Shown here one piece after another: positions 33,517 to 42,428 of a stretch of 64,000 bases of DNA. The stretch's first letter is position 1. Every line of letters starts with the position of its first letter. The notes below the pieces were generated by a model. That model did not search any database. It was not told the origin of the DNA and saw only the letters and a program-made list of their open reading frames with translations. Source of the stretch: Pseudomonas sp. ZH-FAD (GTDB taxonomy: Bacteria; Pseudomonadota; Gammaproteobacteria; Pseudomonadales; Pseudomonadaceae); the NCBI RefSeq assembly GCF_002803095.1, contig NZ_PGLR01000003.1, positions 62,001 to 126,000 of the forward strand. The letters are read 5' to 3'. The translations under genes were made by a program, and so were the position numbers.

Positions 33517-34238
33517 GGTGCGCTCCCCAGCAGACCGCGGGCGATGCCGTTGAGGCGCGGTTCCGCCTGCTCGACAGGTACTTGCAGTGGCTCGGCCAGC
33601 AGCGCCGCCAGCTCCGCTCTGCGGGCGGCAGACAGCTGGCTGCCACGCTCGGCAAAGCCGAGAATGGCGCGTTGTTCGTCAAGACTGAGCGGGAAGGGCG
33701 CTGGCAACGGTTCGGCGTCGGCGAGCAGCGGTTTGCTCAACGGCGCATCGCGATAGACCACCAGGGTGCCGGCGGCAATATCGCCGAGGCGTTTGAACGC
33801 CGGGTGGTTCAGGCAACTGATGATGCCCAGGGTATAGCCGAACGGCAGGATATCGACGAAGCGCAGCAGGTTGCGCGTCAGCGATGCGGCCCAGCCAATT
33901 GGCGTACCGTCATCGTGCACCACGCGCAGGCCGAGCATCTGCTTGCCGGGAGAGCGGCCCTGGTTGAACACCTCGAACAGCACCATGTACCACCAGGTCA
34001 CGAGAAACAGCAGGATAGTGCCCAGGCCCATGCCGAACTGACCGAGCAGGCCGAGAACGATGAACATCACCATCAGGATCAGGCCGCGAATGGCCAGGTC
34101 GATGGCGAACGCCAGGGCGCGCGGCACCAGCCCGGCCGGTCGCAGATGCAGATCGATACCTTCCGGTGTTTCGACCTGGTAGCGAGTATCCAGGGGCGGC
34201 TGGTTGAGCGGAAGGCTTGCGCTTGAGCGTGAGTACAT
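33513..34238 (-). CDS. RDD family membrane protein
   Basis: A 241-residue RDD protein with three to four helices. The signature pieces are RALAFAIDLAIRG, GRSPGKQMLGLRVVHDDGTPIGW and LTRNLLRFVDILPFGY. It is the first gene of the leftward MoxR cluster, so the promoter should lie in 34239-34340, where I see no clear sigma-70 boxes. RDD proteins are proposed transport or ion-related proteins, without a settled function. Confidence 0.9.
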   Translation of the reverse strand: MYSRSSASLPLNQPPLDTRYQVETPEGIDLHLRPAGLVPRALAFAIDLAIRGLILMVMFIVLGLLGQFGMGLGTILLFLVTWWYMVLFEVFNQGRSPGKQMLGLRVVHDDGTPIGWAASLTRNLLRFVDILPFGYTLGIISCLNHPAFKRLGDIAAGTLVVYRDAPLSKPLLADAEPLPAPFPLSLDEQRAILGFAERGSQLSAARRAELAALLAEPLQVPVEQAEPRLNGIARGLLGSAP

Positions 34239-34340
34239 CGGCGGACTGCATCAAGGAAAGCCCGATGCTAGCGAGCAGCGGGCCACGAACGCAACCGGGC
34301 CAGTGAACTGGCCCGGGTCACGTCGACTTATTGGCTGGCC

Positions 34341-35099
34341 TTATTGAGCGGCAGGCAGCACGCCAAAGATGGTGCGATAGAGCACGCCCATGGCCACGAC
34401 CATCAGCGGAATGCTCCACACCAGACCGATACCCAGCGGGATGGCGCTGACGATGACGATCAGACCGAGCAGCAGGAACAGGCCGAAGACCTTGAACCAG
34501 TGCTGGGTGATGGCCTTGCGCGAGGCTTCCAGTGCCTGCCAGGGCGACAGACCACGCTCGACCACCAGCGGAATGGCCAACAGATAGGCCACGGCCAGGT
34601 AGATGCCGGGGATCAGCAGCAGGATCATGCCGAGGTAGATCAGCAGCATCATCACCACGGCGGTGATGATCAGCGGTACGGTGCGCCCGAAGTGGCTGAA
34701 AATCTCGTTGAAGTTCAGCGGCTGGTCGGCGGCGCGACGAATGCCGACCATGTTGATGCCAGCCATGAAGGGGTAGGCCAGGGCCGAGGCCAGCAGCGAA
34801 ATCAGGATCTCGCCGACGAATACCAGAAACAGGTTTTCGCTCAGGGCGCCGAAGATACCGACGATGCCGCCGAGGATGAAGGTGGCGGCCAGCAGCACCA
34901 CGTAGAACACCAGGAAACCACCGATGATGATGCCTTTGGTGCCCTTGACCTTGCTCCATGACTCGCTCAGCAGTTCGCCGATACTGAAGTCATAGCCACG
35001 TGCCAGGGCTTCTTCGATGCTCGGTGTCTGGTTGGACGGCGTCTGTTGCAGGTCGCTGGTGGGAGCGGCATAGGGATTGGGGGTGATCGCGTCACTCAT
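34341..35099 (-). CDS. Integral membrane protein (glycerophosphoryl diester/BPSS1780-like helical family)
   Basis: A 252-residue protein with a soluble N-terminal ~55 residues (NPYAAPTSDL start) and six predicted helices containing repeated Gly-rich turns (GIIIGGFLVFYVVLLAATFILGGIVGIFG, then LLLIPGIYLAVAYLLAIPLVVERGLSPWQALEAS). The LLxIPGIYLAV...P..vErg..pweAl.rS pattern is typical of a large uncharacterised bacterial membrane family. It has its own leader. The 3' gap contains a GC-rich dyad (34295-34316) that may be a terminator. Confidence 0.82.
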   Translation of the reverse strand: MSDAITPNPYAAPTSDLQQTPSNQTPSIEEALARGYDFSIGELLSESWSKVKGTKGIIIGGFLVFYVVLLAATFILGGIVGIFGALSENLFLVFVGEILISLLASALAYPFMAGINMVGIRRAADQPLNFNEIFSHFGRTVPLIITAVVMMLLIYLGMILLLIPGIYLAVAYLLAIPLVVERGLSPWQALEASRKAITQHWFKVFGLFLLLGLIVIVSAIPLGIGLVWSIPLMVVAMGVLYRTIFGVLPAAQ

Positions 35100-35282
35100 G
35101 GTTGCATCCTTGTAAGTAGAGTGGGGAGACTGGCAATGCTAGTGGTTACGGCTCTCGCCCGACAAGTGCAGCGAGCCTGGCGGTGCAACGGCTGTGCGCT
35201 GGTTCATGCTTTGGCCGGCGACGGCGAGCCTGGAGGTGAATGATAGACTGCCGGCAACTTTACGTCCGGTACGGAGCCGCCA

Positions 35283-36731
35283 ATGACTTCCAGCATCTTC
35301 TGGTACGACTACGAAACCACCGGTATCAATCCGCGGTGTGACCGTCCGCTGCAGGTGGCGGGTATCCGTACCGATGAGGCGCTGAACGAGATTGGCGAGG
35401 CGCTGAACATCTACTGCCGCCCCAGCGATGACATCCTGCCGCATCCGGCTGCTTGTCTGGTGACCGGCATCGATCCGCAGCGCCTGCAGCAGTTGGGGCT
35501 CGACGAAGGCGAGTTCATGACCCGTGTGCATGCCGCGCTCTCGATGCCCGGCACCTGTGGCGCCGGCTACAACAGCTTGCGCTTCGATGACGAGGTGACG
35601 CGCTACAGCCTCTATCGCAACTTCTTCGACCCTTATGCGCGCGAATGGCAGGGTGGCAACAGCCGCTGGGACCTGATCGATCTGGTGCGAACCGCTTATG
35701 CGCTGCGTCCCGAGGGCATCGAGTGGCCTGAGGAAGAGGGGCGGGTGTCGCTCAAACTGGAGCGCCTGACCCAGGCCAATGGCATCGACCATGGTCAGGC
35801 TCACGATGCGTTGTCCGACGTGCGCGCTACCATCGGCCTGGCACGGCTGCTGCGCGACCGACAGCCAAAGCTTTACGACTTCCTCTACCAGCTGCGCAGC
35901 AAGCAGCGAGTGCTGGATCAGATTCGCCTGTTACAACCGCTGTTGCACATTTCCGGACGTTTCTCTGCTGCACGTCATTATCTGGCCCCCGTGCTGCCGC
36001 TGGCCTGGCATCCGCGCAATCGCAATGCGCTGATCGTCTGTGATCTGCAGGCCGATCCGTCGCCCTTGCTGAATCTCGATGCCGACACGCTGCGTAGTCG
36101 TCTCTACACGCGCCGCGAGGACCTCGCCGAGGGCGAGTTGCCGGTGCCGCTGAAGCTGCTGCATATCAATCGCTGCCCGGTGGTGGCGCCGCTGTCGGTG
36201 CTGCGCGAGGCGGATCGGCAGCGCCTGCAGCTGGACTGGTCGATTTGTGAGCGCAATGTCGAGGCACTGAAGAATGAACAACCGCTTTGGCAGGACAAAC
36301 TAGCGGTCATTTACCGTGAAGAGGCCTTTGCAGGCAGTAACGACCCTGAGCAACAGCTGTACGATGGGTTTATCGGGGATCGTGACCGTCGTTTGTGTGA
36401 GCAGGTGCGTGGTGCTCAACCCGACGCATTGGCCAACGACAAAAAATGGCCGTTCGATGATGCACGACTGCCAGAGTTATTGTTTCGTTATCGGGCCCGT
36501 AATTTCCCTGCCAGCCTGTCAGCCGCTGAATCTCAGCGCTGGGAAGAGTTCTGCCGGCAGCGTTTGAGTGATCCAGAGTTTGGTGCGCCCAATACCCTGA
36601 CGCAATTTCACGCGGCGTTGGAGCAGTTGCGTACGGACTGTAGCCCCGAGCAGTTGCAACTTCTACAGCAGTGGCAGACCTATGCGCAGGCGCTGCAGGC
36701 GCGTTTTGCCGTGAATCCTGCTGGCGTTTAA
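35283..36731 (+). CDS. sbcB: Exodeoxyribonuclease I
   Basis: A 482-residue 3'-5' single-strand DNA exonuclease of the DEDDh family. Exo motif I is WYDYETTG (Asp and Glu), motif II NSLRFDDE, and motif III HDALSDVRAT (His and Asp). The SH3-like and helical ExoI C-terminal domains follow. It works in recombination and mismatch repair in the cytoplasm. It is convergent with mvaT, with a good terminator between them, the same order as in P. aeruginosa. Confidence 0.96.
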   Translation: MTSSIFWYDYETTGINPRCDRPLQVAGIRTDEALNEIGEALNIYCRPSDDILPHPAACLVTGIDPQRLQQLGLDEGEFMTRVHAALSMPGTCGAGYNSLRFDDEVTRYSLYRNFFDPYAREWQGGNSRWDLIDLVRTAYALRPEGIEWPEEEGRVSLKLERLTQANGIDHGQAHDALSDVRATIGLARLLRDRQPKLYDFLYQLRSKQRVLDQIRLLQPLLHISGRFSAARHYLAPVLPLAWHPRNRNALIVCDLQADPSPLLNLDADTLRSRLYTRREDLAEGELPVPLKLLHINRCPVVAPLSVLREADRQRLQLDWSICERNVEALKNEQPLWQDKLAVIYREEAFAGSNDPEQQLYDGFIGDRDRRLCEQVRGAQPDALANDKKWPFDDARLPELLFRYRARNFPASLSAAESQRWEEFCRQRLSDPEFGAPNTLTQFHAALEQLRTDCSPEQLQLLQQWQTYAQALQARFAVNPAGV

Positions 36732-36887
36732 AGCGGCAACAGACAGTCAGGGCGATGTGCAGAGGTGATGGCCTCGTCTGTGCTTTGTAAAAAAATGTAG
36801 GGGGCGGGAACTTTTCGCTCGTTCAGCGTTATTGCTGATGCAGGCAATTGCCCAAAACGGTTACGCCTGAAAAAACGTCGGCAATAA

Positions 36888-36912
36888 AAAACGCCAGCAT
36901 GGCTGGCGTTTT
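36888..36912. terminator. Bidirectional terminator between sbcB and mvaT
   Basis: AAAACGCCAGC and GCTGGCGTTTT pair over a 3-nt loop with A- and T-runs outside, between the two convergent genes. Confidence 0.93.
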
Positions 36913-36928
36913 GGGTATCGCTAAGGAG

Positions 36929-37303
36929 TTAGCCCAGCAGAGTGGCCCAACCTTCGACGACGTCGGCGCCCCACTTGGCTTTCCACTCTTTCAGGGTCTT
37001 GTGGTTGCCGCCTTTGGTTTCGATCACTTCGCCGCTGTGCGGGTTCTTGTACTGCTTGACCTTGCGCGCACGCTTGGCAGCCACAGGCTTGCTGGCGCGT
37101 ACGCCTTTGCCGGTTTTGGCTTCAGGATCGAGCAGGGCGATGATGTCGCGCAGCGACTTCTGATATTCGCCCATCAGGGTGCGCAGCTTGCCTTCGAATT
37201 CCAGCTCTTTCTTCAGCTTGTCGTCTTGCGACATGTTCTTCAGACGCTCTTGGAGCTCTTTGATGCTTTCTTCGATGTTGCGGTATTCGTTGATCAGCGA
37301 CAT
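36929..37303 (-). CDS. mvaT: H-NS-family xenogeneic silencer MvaT
   Basis: A 124-residue nucleoid protein nearly identical in pattern to P. aeruginosa MvaT. It has an N-terminal coiled-coil dimerisation region (residues 1-60, MSLINEYRNIEESIKELQ...) and a C-terminal AT-rich-DNA-binding domain with KQYKNPHSGEVIETKGGNHKTLKEWKAKWG. It silences AT-rich and horizontally acquired DNA. The start at 37303 gives the normal N terminus; an ATG two codons upstream is possible. The upstream gap to 37599 is AT-rich, consistent with autoregulation. Confidence 0.97.
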   Translation of the reverse strand: MSLINEYRNIEESIKELQERLKNMSQDDKLKKELEFEGKLRTLMGEYQKSLRDIIALLDPEAKTGKGVRASKPVAAKRARKVKQYKNPHSGEVIETKGGNHKTLKEWKAKWGADVVEGWATLLG

Positions 37304-37599
37304 GGGCATTACCTTGGCGTGAATAAGTCTGTGGTAGTCAACAGTGGGCTAATAATAGTCACGCACTTACAGCAAGTAAACAGCAGGCCGAAAAATAACT
37401 GCAGTGCAATGCAACTCTATGTGTCGCCCAGGCTTAAATTAAATCGGCTACTGCAACTAGGTCATGAAGTTTTCGCTGCGCTCAAATAGGGCACTTTCTG
37501 GGCGCTCAGGCGCGGGCTTTTGCAGGTGCATGGCTGCTGTAGTTTTTCCGGCATGTCGTTAGAATGGCCGACTTTTGCGCCGCCATTGGGGTTTTAGTT

Positions 37600-38451
37600 A
37601 TGCGCACGTTCAGATTGGTCATCTCCTGCCCTGACCGCGTCGGCATCGTTGCCAAAGTCAGTAATTTCCTCGCTACCTATAACGGCTGGATTACCGAAGC
37701 CAGTCACCACTCCGATACCCAGAGTGGCTGGTTCTTCATGCGTCACGAGATCCGTGCCGACTCGCTGCCGTTCGATCTGGATGGTTTCAAGCAGGCGTTC
37801 TCGCCCATTGCCCGCGAGTTCTCAATGGAGTGGCGTATCACCGATTCGGCGCAGAAGAAGCGCGTGGTGCTGATGGCCAGTCGTGAGTCGCATTGCCTGG
37901 CCGATCTGTTGCACCGTTGGCACAGCAATGAACTCGATTGCGAGATTCCCTGCGTGATCGCCAACCACGACGATCTGCGCAGCATGGTCGAGTGGCATGG
38001 CATTCCTTACTTCCATGTTCCGGTCGATCCCAAGGACAAGGCCCCGGCCTTCGCTGAGGTGGAACGCCTGGTCAAGGAACATCGGGCCGATGTCATCGTC
38101 CTGGCGCGCTACATGCAGATTCTGCCACCGGCGCTGTGCGCCGAATTCGCCCAACGCGTGATCAACATCCATCACAGCTTCCTGCCGTCGTTCGTCGGCG
38201 CCAAGCCCTACCATCAGGCTTCGCTGCGCGGCGTGAAGCTGATCGGCGCCACTTCGCATTATGTCACCGAGGAACTGGATGCCGGCCCGATCATCGAGCA
38301 GGACGTGGTGCGCGTGACCCATCGCGACGATATCGAGGAAATGGTGCGTCTGGGCAAGGATGTGGAGAAGATGGTGCTGGCGCGTGGGCTACGCTATCAC
38401 TTGGAAGACCGAGTGCTGGTGCACGACAACAAGACGGTGGTGTTCGACTGA
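37600..38451 (+). CDS. purU: Formyltetrahydrofolate deformylase
   Basis: A 283-residue enzyme that hydrolyses 10-formyl-THF to formate and THF. It has an N-terminal ACT domain (residues ~4-80, LVISCPDRVGIVAKVSNFL) and a formyltransferase-like catalytic domain with the Asn-His-Asp triad region (NIHHSFLPSF, then TSHYVTEELDAGPIIEQD). The ATG at 37600 gives the family length of 283; an upstream in-frame ATG at 37564 would add an unconserved stretch. Divergent from mvaT as in P. aeruginosa (purU1). Confidence 0.95.
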   Translation: MRTFRLVISCPDRVGIVAKVSNFLATYNGWITEASHHSDTQSGWFFMRHEIRADSLPFDLDGFKQAFSPIAREFSMEWRITDSAQKKRVVLMASRESHCLADLLHRWHSNELDCEIPCVIANHDDLRSMVEWHGIPYFHVPVDPKDKAPAFAEVERLVKEHRADVIVLARYMQILPPALCAEFAQRVINIHHSFLPSFVGAKPYHQASLRGVKLIGATSHYVTEELDAGPIIEQDVVRVTHRDDIEEMVRLGKDVEKMVLARGLRYHLEDRVLVHDNKTVVFD

Positions 38452-38496
38452 TCTTGCAGCGTGGGCCGGCTCGATGTACGTCAGAGGAGAATGCCC

Positions 38497-38922
38497 ATGC
38501 TCAAGTCCATCAAGGTGCGCGACTACATGACTCGCCATCTGGTGACCTTCAGGTCGGATACCGATCTGTTCACCGCCATCAATCGATTGCTGGAGCACCG
38601 GATTTCCGGTGCGCCGGTGGTCGATTCCCAAGGCCACCTGATAGGCCTGCTGTCGGAGGGTGATTGTTTGCGTGGCATCCTCTCCGGAGCCTATTACGAG
38701 GCGACCGGCGGGACAGTCAGCACTTACATGACCACCGAGGTGGAGACGGTGACCCCCGAGGCCGACATCATCGAGTTGTCCGAGCGTTTTCTGCGGGGAC
38801 GGCGGCGACGGTTGCCGGTAATCGAGCACGGTCGTCTGGTGGGGCAGATCAGCCGTTGCGACGTGCTGCGCGCCGTGAAGGAGTTCGCCCAGCACGAGCA
38901 GGGCTCCCTGGAAGTCAGCTGA
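38497..38922 (+). CDS. CBS-domain pair protein
   Basis: A 141-residue protein made almost only of two CBS motifs (residues ~5-65, VRDYMTRHLVTF...GAPVVDSQGHLIGLLSEGD; and ~75-130, VSTYMTTEVETVTPEAD...RRLPVIEHGRLVGQISRCDVL). Such stand-alone Bateman modules bind adenine nucleotides or SAM and act on partners. The ATG at 38497 has AGAGGAGA 8 nt upstream; the ATG at 38491 is too close to that site. It lies 45 bp after purU and 16 bp before a small acidic protein, so the three may be one transcript. Confidence 0.9.
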   Translation: MLKSIKVRDYMTRHLVTFRSDTDLFTAINRLLEHRISGAPVVDSQGHLIGLLSEGDCLRGILSGAYYEATGGTVSTYMTTEVETVTPEADIIELSERFLRGRRRRLPVIEHGRLVGQISRCDVLRAVKEFAQHEQGSLEVS

Positions 38923-38938
38923 TGGAGGCTCGAACGGC

Positions 38939-39112
38939 ATGACCGATCCACTGGAAAAGGCCACCTCAAAGGCGCCGCCGACCTTGGGCGAAGGATGCGT
39001 ACGGCGATATGACCCTGATGCCCTGAGCGAAGAGGATGGAACCGAGTTCGCCGATGCCGCCGAACTGTGGCGACAGTTGCAGGAGCAGCAAGGGCCGAAA
39101 CCCGAGCAATAG
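38939..39112 (+). CDS. 57-residue acidic protein, unknown function
   Basis: A short protein (start MTDPLEKATSKAPP, end QGPKPEQ) with an acidic central stretch and a single helix-like segment (DAAELWRQLQEQQ). GGAGG at 38924-38928 precedes the ATG, and an intrinsic terminator follows 10 bp after the stop. No domain is recognised. Its position 16 bp after the CBS gene, good ribosome site and following terminator argue that it is real. Confidence 0.65.
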   Translation: MTDPLEKATSKAPPTLGEGCVRRYDPDALSEEDGTEFADAAELWRQLQEQQGPKPEQ

Positions 39113-39122
39113 TGATGAACGA

Positions 39123-39144
39123 GAAGGGCGCTTTGGCGCCCTTC
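39123..39144 (+). terminator. Hairpin after the CBS/small-protein genes
   Basis: GAAGGGCGC pairs with GCGCCCTTC over TTTG. The T-run is poor, so termination may be partial. Confidence 0.65.
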
Positions 39145-39360
39145 GTCATGGCTAGAGGTGCTGCCGAGCTGCGTTACACGCGCTGCCCGCGGTGAGCGTT
39201 GGGCTCCGATCTTTCCGCGCTGTCCTTGGAATCTGTGGCGGCGCAGCAGGTTTTTGCTCAGGTGATCTTGCGTCGGCCTGGCTCTGCAACCAGTCTTGTG
39301 TTCCACGGCTGCGCTTGAAGGTACTTTCGCGGCCGCTCATGGCTTCCAGAGGATGGCAAG

Positions 39361-40836
39361 ATGCCTTTGAATTCACAGTTCGTATTGGGTGCTGGCAGTG
39401 ATGGTCAGGCGGTTGGTCAGCCTTTGCGCCTGGCCAACCGTCACGGTCTTATTGCCGGTGCCACCGGCACCGGCAAGACGGTGACCCTGCAACGGCTGAT
39501 CGAGACCTTCAGTGACGCCGGGGTGGCGGTGTTCGCCGCTGATGTCAAAGGTGATCTGTGTGGCCTGGGCGCTGCTGGCGCACCGCAAGGCAAGGTCGCC
39601 GAGCGCATCGCCAGCATGCCCTGGCTCAATCACCAGCCGCAGGCCTACCCGGTGACGCTGTGGGACGTACATGGCCAGAGCGGCCACCCGCTGCGCACCA
39701 CCTTGAGCGAAATGGGGCCGTTGCTGCTCGGTGCCCTGCTCGAACTGACTGACAGCCAGCAGGCTGCGCTCTACGCAGCGTTCAAGGTGGCTGACCGTGA
39801 AGGTTTGTTGCTGCTCGACCTGAAAGACCTGAAGGCGCTGCTCGGCTATCTCAAGGACAATGCGCAAGTGCTGGGCGCGGACAGCGCACTGTTCACCAGC
39901 ACTTCGGCGCAGGCGTTGTTACGTCGTCTGGCAGGGCTGGAGCAGCAGGGCGCCGAGGCCCTGTTCGGCGAGCCGGCATTGCAGCTCGAAGACCTTCTTC
40001 ATCCTGACCGTGACGGCCGCGGGCGTGTGCATCTGCTCGATGCCTCCCGCCTGGTGCATGAGGCGCCGAAGGTGTATGCGACCTTCCTGTTGTGGTTGTT
40101 GGCCGAATTGTTCGAGCAACTGCCGGAGCGCGGTGACGCCGACAAACCGGTACTGGCGCTGTTCTTCGACGAGGCGCACCTGCTGTTTCAGGGCACGCCC
40201 AAGGCGCTGCAGGAGCGTCTGGAACAGGTGGTGCGGCTGATTCGCTCCAAGGGCGTCGGGGTGTATTTCGTCACCCAGTCGCCGAGCGACCTGCCGGATG
40301 ACGTCCTGGCTCAGTTAGGTCTGCGTATTCAGCACGGCCTGCGCGCGTTCACGGCCAAGGAGCAGAAGGCCCTGCGTGCAGTGGCCGATGGTTTTCGCCC
40401 GAACCCGGCATTCAACACGCTCGGTGTGCTGACTGAACTGGGCATTGGCGAGGCGTTGGTTGGTACGCTGGAGGAAAAAGGCACGCCGGCGATGGTTCAG
40501 CGCGTGGCCATCGCGCCACCGCAGTCGCGCATCGGCCCGCTGAATGAGTCCGAGCGTGCGGCATTGGTGCGCCAGTCGCCGCTGGCTGGGCGCTACGACA
40601 AGCCTGTCGACCGCGAGTCGGCCTATGAGCTGCTCACCGCGCGTGCCGAGCAGGCGCGCAATGAGGCGCCAGGCAAGGTGGCGGGGAAACAGAAGGCGGA
40701 ACCGGGGCTGGGCGACATGGCCAGCGATCTGCTTGGCAGCGCGATGAAGAGCGCGCTGCGTCAGGCCGCCAACCAGATTGGCCGGCAACTGGTGCGGGGG
40801 CTGATGGGGTCGCTCACGGGTAGCAGGAAGCGTTAG
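39361..40836 (+). CDS. HerA-like P-loop ATPase (DUF853 family, YjgR type)
   Basis: A 491-residue ATPase of the HerA/FtsK superfamily. Walker A is GATGTGKT (residues 33-40) and Walker B LALFFDEAHLLF (~260). The sensor/Arg region FVTQSPSDLPDDVLAQLGLRIQHGLRAFT is typical of DUF853. The C-terminal ~50 residues are basic and amphipathic. E. coli YjgR is the best-known relative; its role is undefined, although HerA relatives translocate DNA. The ATG at 39361 directly follows a gap with no clear promoter. Confidence 0.9.
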   Translation: MPLNSQFVLGAGSDGQAVGQPLRLANRHGLIAGATGTGKTVTLQRLIETFSDAGVAVFAADVKGDLCGLGAAGAPQGKVAERIASMPWLNHQPQAYPVTLWDVHGQSGHPLRTTLSEMGPLLLGALLELTDSQQAALYAAFKVADREGLLLLDLKDLKALLGYLKDNAQVLGADSALFTSTSAQALLRRLAGLEQQGAEALFGEPALQLEDLLHPDRDGRGRVHLLDASRLVHEAPKVYATFLLWLLAELFEQLPERGDADKPVLALFFDEAHLLFQGTPKALQERLEQVVRLIRSKGVGVYFVTQSPSDLPDDVLAQLGLRIQHGLRAFTAKEQKALRAVADGFRPNPAFNTLGVLTELGIGEALVGTLEEKGTPAMVQRVAIAPPQSRIGPLNESERAALVRQSPLAGRYDKPVDRESAYELLTARAEQARNEAPGKVAGKQKAEPGLGDMASDLLGSAMKSALRQAANQIGRQLVRGLMGSLTGSRKR

Positions 40837-40852
40837 GTAAACGCTGAAAAAT

Positions 40853-40880
40853 CGTCATTTCCGCGCAGGCGGGAATCCAG
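40853..40880. repeat. Short interspersed dyad sequence
   Basis: CGTCATTTCCGCGCAGGCGGGAATCCAG contains a near-palindrome (TTCCGCGC...GCGGGAA) of a type widespread in proteobacterial intergenic DNA. Only one copy is visible in this window, so the identification as a repeat rests on recollection. Confidence 0.3.
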
Positions 40881-40980
40881 AACTCTAGAGTAATTGGACT
40901 CTCGCCTTCGCGCAGTGGCTGTAGAAAGCCTTTTTCAGGACTTCCCCGGCGGCGGGGAAACCTGGGGGGACGGTATGTCG

Positions 40981-41202
40981 CTAGCCGGCGGTTTCGTCGG
41001 CAGCGTCCTGCTTGTCCTGGCGTTCTTTCTCGATTTTCTCTATTTCTTTCTCGAAGGCCTGGTCGAGCAGGCTGGGCTTCTTGCGCCAGGGTTTGCGGTC
41101 GGGGTCCGGCTGAGCGGCGTAGGTGATGACTTCTCCGCCGTATACATCCTTGTAACGCTGCGCCTGGCGCTCGAGTTCGGCGCGCAGTTCGTCTTTCGTC
41201 AC
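40981..41202 (-). CDS. Small conserved hypothetical protein
   Basis: A 73-residue charged protein with a conserved-looking middle (YGGEVITYAAQPDPDRKPWRKKPS) and an acidic/basic coiled-coil C terminus (FEKEIEKIEKERQDKQDA). The PDPxRKPWRKK block recurs in short Pseudomonas proteins as I remember them. The GTG at 41202 (VTKDELRAEL) is chosen; the frame stays open to a GTG at 41259. No function is known. It is flanked by HerA-like and aldose-epimerase genes with no evident link. Confidence 0.7.
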   Translation of the reverse strand: MTKDELRAELERQAQRYKDVYGGEVITYAAQPDPDRKPWRKKPSLLDQAFEKEIEKIEKERQDKQDAADETAG

Positions 41203-41445
41203 TGTTTTTACCTGTAGGTTGTGATCGACCCACACGACAGCCGAAACACCAGGTTTCACTGTTGCGCTGAAGGATCAATCTAAAGTGCTTTGCCTTGGTT
41301 GGCTGGGGGAAAAGTTTGCAAAGTTTCACGCTTTGCATCTTTCCCCTTTCTCTTCAGTTACTTATCTATCTGTAACTTTTTTCCGAGAAAAGTTGCATTG
41401 GGCAACGGGCGGTATTATCGCCAACGCCCTTTGAATGTCCAGTGA

Positions 41446-42321
41446 TCAGTCCGCAAGCGCCTGGTAATGCAGGCTGAAACTCATCTGAATTCTTTGCTCC
41501 GCTGCCAGTAACTGTAGCCCTGGTCGTCCCGCTAGATGATGGGCGTTGACCGGGTGAGTGACGGGCTCGAGGCAGAAGAAGTTCTGCGCCTCTGGGCAGA
41601 ACAACAGAAACACATTGCTGCCCTGCGCCTCGCAGACGAGTTGATAACCCGCATCGGGTTGAATGATGCGAGCGCGCCCCGGCCATTGGGTAAACGCATT
41701 GTCGACAAGTTGTCGTGGCAACAAGGTGGGCTCGGAGAAGTTCCAGGCCGGTGGTAATTCGACCCACTGACTGGAAAGTTTGTCTTCGCTGCATAACCAG
41801 GCGCCGCCTGCTTGCGCCTGTACGCGCGTGTGCGCAGTGCGCGGCAGATAAGGATGCAGGCCGAGGCCATACCAGGTGGGTTGTTCGCCAAGATGAGTGG
41901 CTTGTAACGTCAGGCGCAGACAGCCGTCAGTGAGTTGTACGTGGAGAATGGCGCGATAGGGAAAGGGTGATTGGCTCTGCAGTTCCAGGCTGGCGCTGTC
42001 GGACGTCGCATTGACTATCTGCCAAGGTTGTTGCCAGGCACTGCCGTGTATCGGTAGTGCTTCGTGTTCGGTGTTGGCATCAAGCGCCTGCCAACCGTCA
42101 GGGGTGGCGAAGCCGCCGCCGCCAATGCGGTTGGACCAGGGTAGCAACGGGTAGCAGGCCAGGCGTCTTGGATTGGCGGCAGCCAGCGCCTGTTCGTCGC
42201 TGTGACGAAGCAGTGGCTGGCCGTCGCTGAGGCGCACCCAGTTGACCAGGCTTGCGCCCAGTTCCGGGGCGAGGGTCAACTGTGTCAGGCTATCGCTCAG
42301 GGTCAGCAGAGTCATTGGCAT
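41446..42321 (-). CDS. Aldose 1-epimerase (galactose mutarotase-like)
   Basis: A 291-residue mutarotase-fold protein. The substrate-binding Arg and His region is RIGGGGF...HGSAW, the second His is in GLGLHPYL, and the catalytic Glu is in FCLEPVTHP. Such enzymes interconvert alpha and beta anomers of hexoses before catabolism. It is divergent from the FadR-type regulator at 42429 over a 107-bp gap and may be its target. It could also be a more distant sugar-phosphate mutarotase. Confidence 0.87.
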   Translation of the reverse strand: MPMTLLTLSDSLTQLTLAPELGASLVNWVRLSDGQPLLRHSDEQALAAANPRRLACYPLLPWSNRIGGGGFATPDGWQALDANTEHEALPIHGSAWQQPWQIVNATSDSASLELQSQSPFPYRAILHVQLTDGCLRLTLQATHLGEQPTWYGLGLHPYLPRTAHTRVQAQAGGAWLCSEDKLSSQWVELPPAWNFSEPTLLPRQLVDNAFTQWPGRARIIQPDAGYQLVCEAQGSNVFLLFCPEAQNFFCLEPVTHPVNAHHLAGRPGLQLLAAEQRIQMSFSLHYQALAD

Positions 42322-42428
42322 TTGACGCTCCTACGGCCTTATTTGTCGGGAATTCATAGTGTCATCGTACAACTGCTGGGCTATCATTACGGCAAAGCCA
42401 CAGGTCTTAATTCGAGAACTCGTCCAAC

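Noticed and set aside
40814..41338. 174-codon leftward open frame across the HerA 3' gap
   Set aside because: It overlaps the better-supported small protein at 40981-41202 in another frame and the short dyad repeat; the composition is Arg-rich shadow-like.
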